This document shows positions 48,504 to 60,325 of a stretch of 64,000 nucleotides of DNA, piece by piece. This DNA is from Geosiphon pyriformis (lineage: Eukaryota > Glomeromycota > Glomeromycetes > Archaeosporales > Geosiphonaceae). The notes beneath the pieces were generated by a model. The model made no database searches and was not told the DNA's origin. It was given only the letters and a program-made list of their open reading frames with translations. Position 1 is the first letter of the stretch. Each line of letters starts with the position of its first letter. The stretch lies in NCBI GenBank assembly GCA_016748015.1, contig JAAOMT010000176.1:59985-123984 (forward strand). The letters run 5' to 3'. A program made the position numbers and the translations under genes.

Positions 48504-49250
48504 ATTGAGCTCCATCAAAATCTAACTTGTTTAATTCCCCCTTTTGAAGTATTTCCTGGATTTTGTTTTCAAGAATTACTTGTGTTATTTGAGTCTGTAA
48601 TTTTTCAAATTGAGCATTGGTAATTTTTCCCAATTGATTACTGGTAACCATATCCATGGCTTTGTTGAGTAATATTTCCAGTCTATTCTGAAATACTGTG
48701 TATATTCAGTATATAGCTCGAGCTTGTGTGGATAAGTTGTTTTTCTCCACAAAATGTTCTAGTTGTTGTAGTATTGTTGTATCAAATAACTGCTTTGTTT
48801 TATCCGTATATAAGTTCTAAATATTCACGTGTTGTCCTAAGTAAAAATAACAATAGTTTTTTGGAAATTGTTGTATCCACCAATTCCAAGTTTCATTAGT
48901 CAACTCTTGATATATTGACTCTTTTGTTGATTCTTTTATTGCCAATTTTACTTTTGCAATGATTTTGTTGATGGTATTTTCGGTTTTCTGTGTTGTACTG
49001 TCTTTCTGGTATTTTGATATCGAATGGTTTGTTGATTGATTGTAATTTCCATTTCTTGGTGTTGGATCAATTGAAAAAGTTGTTGTGCTAGTAAGTGAAT
49101 GTTGTCTGTAATTTCCATTTTTCTGTTATTTCCTGTTGTGTCTACTATGTCTTTATATTTTTTTGATGGATCAATTTTACGTGTTGTTGTTGATGATAAT
49201 GATTGGTTCCAGATTTCATGGAATCTCATCTGGTTGGACTAGTATTCTTT
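48504..49250 (-). pseudogene. Extra ORF downstream of integrase, element B
   Basis: Between integrase and the polypurine tract lies a coding-like stretch of about 230 codons with a few stops. Recognisable blocks are MEITDNIHLLAQQLFQLIQH, TWNWWIQQFPKNYCYFYLG, FVEKNNLSTQARAIY and FEKLQTQITQVILE. Copy D holds the same blocks. The protein is mostly helical and Gln-rich; I see no signal peptide or membrane span, so it does not look like an envelope. I do not recognise the family. Confidence 0.6.
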
Positions 49251-50330
49251 GTACCCCTAATTGTGGAATATTATTGATGGAGTGTGATGTAGTGTTGTGG
49301 TATGGTTTCAGTTGATCTTTATGTGCTGCTTTGGTTAAGATTTTGTTATTTAGTCTTAATTTGTAAGCTCTATTTCTTAGAATTTCTTCTATGTGAAATG
49401 GTTTATTCCATTTGAAGTCAAATTTTCCACTCCATTGTTTTTCCGCTTTGGTACAATGTAAGAGTACTTTGTCTCCAATTTTGAATTTAACTGGTTTGTC
49501 TGATAGTTGACTATTGTGTCTTTTTTTCTGTTTTTCTTGTGACTTTTGAATATTATCAGCTGCTCTTCTTCGTTTGTTTTTCAATGTTTCCATTAAGTCA
49601 TATGTTCTTCTCAGCAATGTTTCTTGAAAATTTTTTTCTGTTATTGGTTCAGCTGAATATGTATTAATTTCTCTCTCTACTGGTAATGTTGCTGTTCTCC
49701 CATACACTAATTCAAATGGTGTTGCTTGTATAGTATCTTGTTTTATTGTCTGATAAGCAAATAGTACTGATGGTATGAACAAATTCCAATCATTCTGGTT
49801 TTCTTGGCTAAGCTTAACTATTGTTTCACACAATGTTCTGTTGAATCTTTTGATTAATCTGTTAGTTTGTGGATGGTATGGTGATAATAATGATCTCTTA
49901 ATTCCGAATCTTTGGCTCAATTCTGTTAATGTTCTGTTCACAAAATGAGTTCCTTGGTCTGATAATAATTCTTTTGGACATCCATGTCGACAAATCAAAT
50001 CCTAATAAATGAATTCGGCAACGGATTCTGCATCCACTCTTTGAATTGCTTTTGCCTTTGGCTATTTAGTGAGATAGTCCATAGCTACTGCTATGTATCT
50101 GTTTCTTCTGCTGGTGAATGTTAATGGTCTGACTAAATCAATTTCAATACGGTCAAATGATTGTCTCACTTTGATTGGTTTTATGGTTTACTAGATCTTG
50201 TTCCTCCTCTTTGCTGACAAGTATCACAATTTTGAACATATTGAATGATGTCTGAATACATTGATGGCCAATAGTATTTTTTTCTGGTTTTTTCTATGGT
50301 TGCTTCTTTGTGAAAATGTTCTGCTGTTGG
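49216..50330 (-). pseudogene. Integrase of element B
   Basis: The core from 49998 down reads CRHGCPKELLSDQGTHFVN, then PYHPQTNRLIKRFNRTLCE. The second catalytic Asp (SDQGTHF) is present. The catalytic Glu of the usual N-x-x-x-E-R-F-N block is Lys here (copy D has Glu), so it should be dead. The C-terminal GPY/F-like module (KWNKPFHIEEILRNRAYKL) follows. The N-terminal zinc domain (50.2-50.35 kb) is frame-disrupted, and one stop lies near 50,000. Confidence 0.85.
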
Positions 50331-50704
50331 ATTTGAGTACATGTTGAATAATATTGTCTCTTTTTCTGGCTCTGTAATTACTTTGGTTGGTTGATCTGAA
50401 TTTTTTCAGTTCTTCCAATAAAGTATATTTTGGTAAGTGATAAAATATTTTAATTGTTGTTTGATACTCTTTCATTTCGTTTGAGATAAATTCTCCTTGA
50501 ATTGTTGAGTGGTTATATAATGTTAAAGTTGTTAATATTTTTGTATGTTCATCTTTTATTGTATTTTTTGTTGGTATTGTTCTGGTTTTGTTATATTTTT
50601 GGGTTTGAAATGTTTTTAGATTTGTTTTATTCACAACAAACTGTCAGCATTTCCATTGTCTTTTTCTTTCTTATAGTGTATAGTATAAGTATATCATGAG
50701 AGTA

Positions 50705-52043
50705 TCATTTTCCATCTGGATTGGCGACCATCATCACATTCTTGCTTTTAAAGTAATGTTAATCCTTTATGATCTGTATATATATCAAATTTTTGGCTCA
50801 AGTATTTGTTCCACTTCATGACTGCCTAATAGATTGTTAAGTGTTCTTGTTCTAGTGTTCCATAGTTTTTTTCAGCTGGTGTTAGATCTTGGCTGGCATA
50901 TGTTATTAGATGTTCTCTGCCATTTGGTCTTTTCTGAGATAGTACTGCTCTCAATGCTTGGCTGGATGCATTGGTAGTAATGATGAATGATTTGCTGTGA
51001 TCTGGATAGATCAGTACTAAAGCTTGAATGAGCTTTTTTTTCAGAATATCAAAAGCTTCTTGTTGACTTTCTGTCTATTTATATTTTGTATTCTTGGTTT
51101 GCAGTTGGTTGAGTGGCTGTGCTATCTTGGAAAAGTTCTTGATAAAATGTTGGTAGTAGCTGGCGAATCCCAAGAATGATTTCAGTTCTGTCATATTGGT
51201 CAGCACTAAAAAGTTCTTTACTATCTCTATTTTCTCTGGATTCGTTTTAATGCCATCTTTGCTAATTATGTGTCCCAAGAATTTTAGTTCTGTTTTGCCA
51301 AAGAAGCACTTTGTTGCATTTAACTTTAGTCCTGCTCTTCTTAGTCTTTCGAACACTTACTGTAGATGATGTAGATGATCATCGAATGTCTTTGAGAATA
51401 CATTGGTGTCATCTAAGTAGACAACTACTGATTTCCATAGTAAGCTGGTATACACAATTTCCATTAGCCATTGAAAAGTGGCTGGAACATTGGTTAAGCC
51501 AAATGGCATCACTTCAAATTCGAAATTCTCTTCTCTAGTGGTGAATGCTATTTTTTCTTTGTCGGCTGAATCTATGGCTACTTGCCAATAACCACTGTCC
51601 AAGTCTAATGTTGAGAACCATTTGTTTCCACCAAAAGTGTCGAATAATTCCTGTATTCATGAAGTTGGATAGCTGTCTCCACAAGTTACACTATTGAGTT
51701 TCCTGTAGTTCACACAAAATCAGATTTTGCCATTCTTCTTATGGACAAGTACCACTGGTGACAACCAGGGGCTTATTGATGGTTAGATTAGCCCGTTGTC
51801 AAGCATTCAGTTTATCTCTTAACAAATAATCTCGTGGCTGGCTGGTGGCACTCTGTATGCTCTTTGTTTAATTGGCATTGTATCTCCAGTCTTGATTTGA
51901 TGCTGGATGATATCAGTTTGGCCAAACTCATTTTCGCTGGCAAAGATGTTATTGAACTGGTTGAGCAATATCTTGAGCTGCATACGTTGAAGTAGATCTA
52001 AATTTCCCATGTTTATTTGTTCCAATTGTTTTGGTTGGAACAA
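50705..52043 (-). pseudogene. Reverse transcriptase and RNase H of element B
   Basis: From 52043 the reading runs IIQHQIKTGDTMPIKQRAYR, PWLSPVVLVHKKNGKI, LDLDSGYWQVAID, VMPFGLTNVPATFQ and VVVYLDDTNVFS (YLDD at about 51,410-51,425), then FLGHIISKDGI and LKSFLGFASYY. The RNase H part follows (IITTNASSQALRAVL, YTDHKGL). At least five stops cut it. The first RNase H Asp (T-D-A-S) has become Asn. RT order and motifs are those of Ty3/Gypsy. Confidence 0.88.
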
Positions 52044-52439
52044 ATAATATTTGCTTCATCTGTATATTGTTTGTGATGTGATATCAACATATCCACAAAG
52101 CTGTGAAAAGTCTGGAATGGTGCTTGGTGGTTGATTTTCTATTTCTGTAGTCAAATATCCAATGGTGGTTCCTTCTGGTATCTGGACGACACTTCCAGTA
52201 TTATTGTAGATGGGAATTTTTATGCAGCTATAATTTTTGGCTGGTATGTGAAGATTGATAAGTCCAATCTCTTCTGACTTGCAAAGGCTTGCTTCTGCTT
52301 CAAAAATTTGGTTTTGATCTTTCACCTTCCTTTCTATTTCTACCATGTATTGGTCATATAGTAGAATAAAAATTGCTTGACCGATTGAGATAATTTTTTC
52401 TTGGCCAACAATTTCTTTCTCCACCATATTAACTGGTAC

Positions 52440-52904
52440 ATCTATTCTACATGTTGACCCAAATCCCTGTATTTCTCTTGCTGTTATTCCTAACTCTTCC
52501 CTATTTCTCATTAGTACTAACTAAGCTATTTTAACCAATGGTAAGAATATTGCTTGTGCTATCTTTTCATTTGGCTCTATTATATAGGCCTTTTCTGAAT
52601 CATTTTGTAACATGATGATGATATTTCCTACATATTCCACATTAATTATTCCTCCTCTTATGTTTATCCTTCTTTTTGCTAAACTACTCCTGGATGCTAG
52701 TTGAACTATTGTTGTTGCTGGAATTTCTAAAGCTACTTTTAGATTAATGCAGGTGTGCAACAGTAATTCCAATTTGATGACCTCTTTTCCAGGATATCTC
52801 AGATCAAATCTGGCATCTATATCATGCACGTGTTCTGGCATAATACCTTTGTTGTTATCACTGAACCATTTAAGTTCCTGCTTCTTAGTGAGGTCGGAAA
52901 GCAC
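52440..52904 (-). pseudogene. dUTPase domain in the Gypsy pol region, element B
   Basis: All five dUTPase motifs appear in order: I, DARFDLRYPG; II, SRSSLAKR; III, RGGIINVEYVGN; IV, EKIAQAIF; V, REIQGFGSTCR. Motif V lies after one stop near 52,520. In active trimeric enzymes motif III contains an Asp (G-V-I-D) that activates water; here it is Asn. dUTPase hydrolyses dUTP and so keeps uracil out of newly made DNA; lentiviruses and some other retroelements encode it. The position between protease and RT is notable. Confidence 0.8.
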
Positions 52905-52961
52905 GATATATTGTTTGTAGATTAAATCTGAGTTGGAATTGTTGTCATTGTTAATTCCATT

Positions 52962-53740
52962 TTAAATGGAGCTGGAACTGGTGTTTTTGTCATCGTCCTT
53001 GTCAGAGTTTGAATTGGGATTGAAAATTGATTCCGATTCCGATGCACAGCTGCTGATTGGTTTTTTCTTTTCAGGGATCGTGTAGATCATGCATGGTGGT
53101 AGATTGTAAATAAGCTCACACTCATTACAATACTGGAAGTTACATGAGATCAAACAGTGGTCACATAGTTGGGTGTTTATTTCTTCCAATCTTTTTTCCT
53201 GTTCTTCTTTGGTGGGTGCTAAGTTCTGATAGTGTTCATGGAATTCTTCTGGGCTGTTTTCTAAGTTGAGAAAGACATCCGGGTTGAGAACCAAAACAAT
53301 GTTTGTTGGTTCTGGAGGGTTGTTCTTGATCTCCAGAATTTTACTGGACGAAGTGCCTTCTACTTTGGCATTGGCCATTTACCAGATTTCGTTTTCATCG
53401 TGTGGGTAACCTTCTAAGCGAGAGATTGCTCAGTGCCAGGCAGCTGTTATTGGCATGCCACAACTTACCCAATTGCTGATGAGGATCGTGTATTGGCATG
53501 AAGTGTCGCACATTTCTCCTCGACTAGGAATGTCATTCCACATTCCTTCATTGAGTAACTGTTGGCTGTAAGCAAAACATGGTTTGTTGTTCCATTTGTC
53601 ATTTTGGGTAATCATAGTATTCTCTATGGCATGGTTTGCAGTAGTAGTGAGTTTGCATTCAGTAGTCTTCATCTAGCACGATCTATGCTCCCATAGAAGA
53701 GAGTTTTTTCTTACAGTTCTGACATTTTAAGGGAATATAA
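52962..53740 (-). pseudogene. Cys-rich linker region between protease and dUTPase, element B
   Basis: Two Cys/His-rich blocks are present. The first (about 53.45-53.74 kb) reads LKCQNCKKKLSSMGA, then YYCKPCHREYY, as in elements A and C. The second (53378-52962) contains CDHCLISCNFQYCNECELIY, followed by an acidic Ser-rich tail. Both look like small zinc-binding modules. Several stops interrupt the first. No known domain is recognised. Confidence 0.65.
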
Positions 53741-53976
53741 GGTGGCTCTTTCACTGGCTCACATAAGTATTCTTTTTCCCAGCCACTGGTTATTTTCTCT
53801 GTGGCTTTGTCGGCTTTTTCAGGTAAGTCTTCTTCTTTCTCTTTTCCTTTCTCTTTTTCTTCTCAGTTGGTTGGCGTTGTTTTGCTTTTGTTGTCATTGT
53901 TCCAGGCGTTGATAGTGGTCTCCTAGATATGTTCTTTTGTTTCCATTCCTTTTCCTTTTACATTGTTCTTTTCTTC

Positions 53977-54813
53977 TCAGTCTAAAATTGGCAGTAGCTT
54001 GTTGTACTTGATGTCAGCCCATGATACTTGGTATGCCTCCCAAGTAGGCTTTGGTTTTTCCTTCTCAAAATTGATAAGCAGTATTAATGACATGATGTTG
54101 TTCGGTTTGAAATGGCCACATGTGACTGGTACTCGCATATGTTGGCCATTTTGGCTGAGTTGGAGTTCCTGCATGTTCCAGTCGAGCATTGCGTTGGTCT
54201 TAGACAACTAGTCATTGCCAACGAGAGCTTGGTACTGTGTTGCTTCCATTATTAGTACCTTGATTGGTACAGTGATGCCGTTAATTTCAATGAGTAGATC
54301 ATCAATCTTGCCAATAGGAGTTTTGGTTGCTCCATCAGCTGTTATGATTCTGGTGCTGGCAGCATGATCAACTCGGCGACTTAATTGGTTCATGAGTTGT
54401 TGTGTAATAATGCTGTCTGCTGATCCATTATCCAGAATGAGCTTGATAGAATGGCCATCAATTTTGGCATCAGTGTACATCGCCGTGATGGGTTTTTCTT
54501 TAATAGTGGCTCCACTAAACAAAAGAACTTCTGATGGTTCCTCAATTTCAAATAGAAATATGGCTGCAAGTGACTCGTCTTCTGTGATGGTGGCTAATGG
54601 GATATTACTGGTAAGTATTAATTGAAGGTTGGTTTCCGGGTCCTTAGGTTGGGCATCTTCTGGGGTAACCAGAAGACTTAAATAGTTCTGGGAATTTGGG
54701 TTTTGGGTGGCACCAGTACTTGAATTCTGCTGATGAGATTCTGTTTGCTGGTTTGATGAACTGGAGATCAGTTGGTGGACTACCATTACTGATTGCCAGT
54801 TTTGTTGTATCAT
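53977..54813 (-). pseudogene. Protease region of element B
   Basis: The aspartic protease reads SIKLILDNGSADSIITQQLM, then TRIITADGATKTPIGKIDD and QYQALVGND, with one stop at about 54,208. The active-site triad, D-S-G in elements A and C, is D-N-G here, a single G-to-A change, which should reduce or abolish activity. Confidence 0.85.
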
Positions 54814-55069
54814 TTTTGGCCTTTGGATTCTGTTTTAAGACAAGTTTTGTGGCAGTGTTTGAATTTGTGGTTGGAGTTGATAAATGACTTAAGGTTGTGG
54901 CTGTAATTGATAGATTGTGGGTGTTTGATAGACTGGAGTTTGATATACTGGTGGTTGATAAATTTGTGACTGTGTCATTGGTAGGTAAGTAGTTTGATCT
55001 TGATTTGGGTAATGATTCGGAGTTTGAAATCTGTGATCAGGATTTCGATATTGATTTCCTGATCATAAA

Positions 55070-56700
55070 TTGTTGCTATAAAATCTGCAGTCTGCTCTTA
55101 TGTATCTTTGTTTACTACAATTGTGGCAAACACATGTTTCTGGCTGTCACTGCTGATTAGGTGCTGCTAATGATGATAATGAACACAACTGATTTTGGAA
55201 ACAATTTGCATTTCCTGAATTATTGCATCGTTGTAGTGGTTGATAAATTGTGTGATTGTCAGCTAAGTATTCCTTTAATTTCTGATTAATTGAATTACTG
55301 AATTGTTTCAATTTGGAATTCAATTCAGATGATCCATTCATCACTAGGTTCATGGTGTGGGCATGATTGGCTTCTAATTTGGCAGATTCAAAATCTCTGG
55401 CATATGTGACTGCATTCTGAAGAGTGGCTGGATGCAATAGACATACATGTTACAGGATGCTACTGCACAAGCCATGGATGAATTAATTGAGAATTTGTGG
55501 CACTGTGAAATAATTAGTATCAATTGCTTGAATTTGTCGCAGATTTCTATGGAAGCATCCCAGATATGTAGTAACTGCTTTAGTTTCTTCTTGTTTAATT
55601 GTGGTAAAAGTGTTGGCTAATCTGTTGATGCTGTTGTTATTGCTAAAGTATCTCAAAAATTCCAGTTTGAAGGTGTTGAAATCTTGGGATTTGTCAACCA
55701 GGCTTTGATACCATGAGTTTGCTGTATTCTTGAGAAAATAGGGTATGGCTTGAAGTGCTTGGGCATCATTCCATCCATTCGCAGTAATGGCTTTCTTTAC
55801 ATCATTCAGCCATACTTGTGCATTGTTCTCTTTGCCAGTAAAGTTGTCAAGTTTTGTGATTGGTGCGTAGGCCATTGGATCTAAATTGGGTTGTTGTGGT
55901 GGCTGTTGAAGTGATTGTTGTTGTACTGGTTATTGGGATGGTAGTTGAAATAGCTGCTGTATAGGCTTGACTATTGGATTAATTGGCAGTTGGTCAATGA
56001 CAATTACTGGAGGTAAGTTCTGCTGATTAATTATTTCAGGGTTTGGATTATTTTGATTCGGTGGTGCTTGGATATTCAGAGTTTCAATTTCCAGATTTTT
56101 CAAACTTGGATTTCATGGAGTTTGAACATTCGGGGTTCCAAATTCTGAGTTTTCTGAGATCAAGTTTTGGTAAATGAATTCTTGATCTTCACTTCCTTCT
56201 TCTTCTTCCTCTGATAATTTCCACAGAGTAGTGGTTCCGAAATTTGGTTGGGGTAGCAGTGATCAAATTCCTGATGGCATTGGGGATCATGATTTAAATG
56301 CTTCAAAATACACACCATATGGTTCTAGTAAGTCTTCTTTTCATTGTTTGCTTTGGAATTGCAATCTTCCAAATGTTGATGTCACATTTGATGTGGATGT
56401 GTCTGCTGATGAAATGTTGATGGCACTTCCAGGTGTGTAGTAATATAATAGAGCAGTTGGTAATTCTATTCTGTGTTTTTTCCAACTAAGTAACTGTATT
56501 TCTTTTGGTGTTGCTGCTGGTGTTTGTATTCTTCTTTTATTCTTGTTTGTGTAGGTAATGGGGAATTGTTGCTGTATGTATTTTTCAATATTTTGATTAA
56601 TTTTTCTGATGATTGGTGCAAAACTATAGTTTCTTGGTAAGCTGGTATGTTGAAACAGTTCCATATAAAAGTTTTTTCTGGCTGATTCAATGTTTACTGT
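55070..56700 (-). pseudogene. gag of element B
   Basis: An N-terminal part (56690-56303) is followed by a Pro/Gln-rich linker. The Retrotrans_gag core is at 55875-55483 (MAYAPITKLDNFTGKENNAQ, ANGWNDAQALQAIPYFLKNT, FLRYFSNNNSINRLANTF). A zinc knuckle lies near 55,092-55,140 (CHNCSKQRYIRADC; the usual Gly-His is Arg-Tyr here). Stops occur in each section. The loss of the knuckle His should abolish zinc binding. Confidence 0.82.
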
Positions 56701-56900
56701 TCCTCCTAAATAGGCAGTAATTTTATTATTGACATAGAAGTTGAAGGCTGATTCAGCTGGGTAGTGATTACTGTTTAATCTTAATTATTGGTTGTATTAT
56801 TGAAACAAGAACTTGGCGAATCTTAAGTGGTTGGCTCCTATAATTTCTGGTTCTGCCACATTTGGATGGTGTGTTGTTGGTGTTGGTTCTCTGTAGGCTT

Positions 56901-56922
56901 ATATCTCACAGGGAGCACCAAA
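56901..56922 (-). other. Primer-binding region of element B
   Basis: Directly inside the 5' LTR the minus strand reads TTTGGTGCTCCCTGTGAGAT. TGG two bases after the LTR end is the expected match to the 3' CCA of a tRNA primer. Element A has the same sequence with one change at 44230-44249. I did not identify the tRNA. Confidence 0.65.
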
Positions 56923-57753
56923 TGTTATAGTTGATTATTTGGGGTCTCAAATCAAATAACAAACCTGTAACTTGGTGCTCAATTGATATAATATTGTTGA
57001 TAATATCTGAAGGTATTGTTATCTGAAGGTTTTAGTTGAACTGAAAGTTTTGTTGTGGAGTTCTTTGTATAATGAACAGAGATTCAATGGTAATAGTTTT
57101 ATCCGTAGCTTTCTAAAACTGCAGTTTTGTCAATTTTTTTCTCAGCTGGATGACCGGTATTCCTCCTGGTAAGCTATCCTCAATCGAGTGTTTTATCCTT
57201 ATCTCTGAGTCTTTTACCAGTCACGTTTATTCTGATGTCAGTGCCTACATGTTAATCCTCAATAGAGTTAATAAACAACAATAAAATTAAAGCAAAAAAT
57301 AAAGAAAAGAAAGAAAATAAAAAAAGAAAAGAAATAAGCTAAGGCAATTTTGCAAGATAGTATTCCATTAATAGCTGTGATCAAGAGCTATTGTTCCAGT
57401 GTGGTTAAGTATCAATTACTATCAACATGAAGTGTTGATAGTGGAAATGGATTTTGAAATAACAAATAGTTATTTATTAGATGATTGTGATTTGGAAAGT
57501 TGCTTAGATTAAATCTAAACTGAGAGTTCTGTTTTTTCAGCTTCTAATCCTACTGCTATATATACATAATTGAGATTTCTCAATTCCTCAATTCTCCACA
57601 ACAGGAATCTTGCAATTCCTTTGAAAAGATTCTGTAATTCCTGGAATCCTGCAATTCCTGAGAGGAATCCTGGAATTCCACATTTTACTATGTCTACTTT
57701 TGATTGGTTAATAATTATGCTAATCTCTATTCCCTATATTTTTATGAGTAATA
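56923..57753 (-). repeat. LTR shared by elements B and D (831 bp)
   Basis: It is homologous to 47673-48485 in the same orientation. On its right side it is joined to the 3' end of copy D, with a polypurine tract; on its left it is joined to the primer-binding region of B. So one LTR serves both copies. Confidence 0.9.
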
Positions 57754-57769
57754 TTATTCTCTTCTTTTA

Positions 57770-58504
57770 ATATTGAGCTCCATTGAAATTCAACTCATGT
57801 AATTCCCCCTCTTGAAGTATTTCCTGGATTTCGTTTTCGAGAATTACTTGTGTTATTTGGGTCTGTAATTCTTCAAATTAAGCATTGGTGATTTTTCCCA
57901 ATTGATTACTGATAACCATATTTATTGCTCTGTTAAGCAATATTTCTGGTTTATTCTGAAATGCTGTGTGTATTCGGTATATGGCTCAGGCTTGTGTGGA
58001 TAAGTTGTTCTTTCTCACAAAATGTTCTAATTGTTGTAGTATTCTTTTGTTGAATAATCACTTTGTTTTATCCATATATAGATTTTGGATATTTATGTGT
58101 TATCCCAAGTAAAAATAACAATAGTTTCGTGGAAATTGTTGTATCCACCAATTCCAAGTTTCTTTAGTCAATTCTTAATATAGTGACTCTTGTGTCGATT
58201 CTTTTATTGCTAATTTTACTTTTGTCATAATTTTGTCCACTGTATTTTCAGTTTTTTTCGGTGTTTTGAGTTGTAATGTCTTTCTAGTATCTTGATATTG
58301 AATAGTTTGTTGATTGATTGTAATCTCCATTTCCTGGTGTTGGATTAATTGAAAGAGTTATTGTGCTAGTGTGTGAATGTTGTCTGTAATTTCCATTTTT
58401 CTGATATTTCCTGTCATGTCTACCATGTCTTTATATATTCTTTTAATTGATCAATTTAATGTGTGATTGTTGATAATAATAATTGGTTCCAGATCTCGTG
58501 GAAT
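57770..58504 (-). pseudogene. Extra ORF downstream of integrase, element D
   Basis: This is the same conserved stretch as in element B, with blocks MEITDNIHTLAQ, TWNWWIQQFPRNYCYFYLG and TQITQVILENEIQEI. It carries about seven stops, mostly at Gln or Arg positions of the sister copy. Function unknown. Confidence 0.58.
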
Positions 58505-59656
58505 CTCATCTGGTCGGACTAGTATTCTCTGTACTTCTAATTGTAGAATATTACTGGTAGATGGTAGTATAATGTCACAATATGGCTTCAGTCAATCTCT
58601 ATGTGCTGCTTTAGTTAAAATTTTGTTATCCAATCTTAATTTATAAGCTCCATTTCCTAGAATTTCTTCTATGTGAAATGGTCCGTTCCATTTGGGGTCA
58701 AATTTTCCACTCTATTGTTTTTCCACTTTGGTATGATGTAGTAATACTTTGTCTCCAATCTTGAATTCAACTGGTTTGTTTGGTAGTTGACTATCATGTC
58801 TTTCTTTCTGTTTTTCTTGTGACTTTTGAATATTATCAGCTGCTCTTTTTTGGTTGTTTTTCAATGTTTCTATTAAGTCATATGTTCTTCTCAACAATGT
58901 ATCTTTGAAATTTTCTTCTGTTATTGGTTCAGTTGGGTATGTGCTGACTTTTATTTCTACTGGTAGTGTTGCTGTTCTACCATATACTAATTCAAATAGT
59001 GTTGCTTGTGTAGTATTTTGCTTTATTGTCCGATAAGCAAATAGTACTGATGGTATCAACAAATTCCAATCGTTCTGGTTTTCTTGGCTGAGTTTAGCTA
59101 TTGCTTCACATAATGTTTTGTTGAATCTTTCTACTAATCTGTTGGTTTGTGGATGGTATGGTAATAATAATGGTCTCTTGATTCCGAATCTTTGGCTCAA
59201 TTCTGTTAATGTTTTGTTCACAAAATGAGTTCCTTGGTCTGATAATAATTCTTTTGGACATCCATGTCGACAAATCAAATCCTGATGAACAAATTTAACA
59301 ACGGATTCTGCATCCACTCTTTAAATTGCTTTTACCTCTGGCCATTTAGTGAGATAGTCCATAGCTACCGCTATGTATCTGTTTCCTCTACTGGTGATTG
59401 TTAATGGTCCGACTAAATCAATTCCAATACAGTCAAATGGTTGTCCCACTTTGATTGGTCTTAATGGTTCACTGAGTCTTGTTCCTCCTCTTCGCTGACA
59501 AGCATCACAATTTTGAACATATTGAATGATGTCTGGGTACATTAATGGCCAATAGTATCTCTTTCTGGTTCTTTTTATGGTTGCTTCTTTGTGAAAATGT
59601 TCTGCTGTTGGATTTGAGTACATGTTGAATAATATTGTCTCTTTTTCTGGCTTCAT
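58505..59656 (-). pseudogene. Integrase of element D
   Basis: The N-terminal zinc domain is visible (FHKEATIKRTRKRYYWPLMY, CDACQRRGG), then the core with the first Asp in CIGIDLVGPLT, the second in LLSDQGTHFVN, and the Glu in PYHPQTNRLVERFNKTLCE. All three catalytic acids are present, unlike element B. A GPY/F-like module follows (KWNGPFHIEEILGNGAYKL). Two stops (near 59,320 and 58,712) interrupt the frame. Confidence 0.87.
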
Positions 59657-59783
59657 AATTACTCTGGTTGGTTGATCTGAATCTCTTCTATTTTTCTGAT
59701 ACTCTTTCGTTCTGTTTGAGATAAATTCTCCTTGAACTGTTGAGTGTTTAGATAATGTTGCAATTGTTAATATTTTTGTATGT

Positions 59784-60325
59784 TGTTACCAGACGAAATT
59801 AGAGATATCATTTAGCATGAAATTATCTCATAACTCCTATCATTAATTAGCATATATATATTATCATTTCAAATTATTACTTATTACATTAGCAGAATGT
59901 CTGAAATTATCATTTAATTAATAACCCAAATTGTACACAACACAAATGTAACCTAATTGCAATGATTAATCATGCAATATCCCTAACTATGTAACATTCA
60001 AAAGTTCACCGAAATTTATAGAAATTCGCCAAAATAATTGATAGTTTACCGAAATATCTAATAGTTTGCAGAAATAACTTGTAGTTTGCCGAAATGTATC
60101 TTTAGTTCAGCGAAATTGTAGAAAATAGCAAAGTTCAAGTTCATAGAATAGTGTTATGACAAGTTGTATAAAAGAAGAGCTTTTCTCTTCGAAAAAATGT
60201 ATCTTACTTTAGATTTATTACTTAGAACCATTTCTACACATACAAAAAGAAATAAATACCAAATAATTTGAAAAACCAAATTCTTTAATTATTGTACTTG
60301 GAAAATCCCCAAAACCCAACTAACA
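59784..60325 (+). repeat. 5' LTR of element C (right edge uncertain)
   Basis: The left edge is clear from the break in element D. The right edge is set at TAACA (60321-60325), which mirrors the TGTTA start. No convincing TGG primer site follows directly, so the LTR may extend some tens of bases further. It carries a 20-bp tandem repeat, listed separately, and an AATAAA at 60,251-60,256. Confidence 0.6.
60003..60118 (+). repeat. Six imperfect 20-bp repeats in the LTR of element C
   Basis: Six copies of a (T)AGTTTGCCGAAAT-like core begin at about 60004, 60024, 60044, 60064, 60084 and 60105. The period is 20 bp (21 for the last), close to two turns of the helix. The core is the conserved part and the 7-bp spacer varies. 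That is the form of a cluster of protein-binding sites. Confidence 0.88.

Larger units (their letters stand above)
47673..57753 (-). mobile_element. Gypsy element B, full length, decayed
   Basis: This is a complete minus-strand Ty3/Gypsy element. It runs from a 5' LTR (57753-56923) through PBS, gag, protease, Cys-rich modules, dUTPase, RT, RNase H, integrase and an extra ORF to a polypurine tract and a 3' LTR (48485-47673). The pol order (RT before integrase) is that of Metaviridae. All coding parts carry stops or frameshifts and several catalytic residues are changed, so it cannot move on its own. Its 5' LTR also serves as the 3' LTR of tandem copy D. Confidence 0.88.
57754..59783 (-). mobile_element. 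Gypsy element D, 3' part only (integrase end)
   Basis: This head-to-tail partial copy belongs to the B family. It contains the integrase, the extra downstream ORF and a polypurine tract, and shares the LTR at 56923-57753. Its upstream part is cut at 59,783 by the 5' LTR of element C; at the matching position element B continues without a break (about 50,550). Confidence 0.85.

Noticed and set aside
48504-49250. Envelope-like gene after integrase
   Set aside because: No signal peptide, membrane span or cysteine pattern of an envelope protein is visible in either copy.
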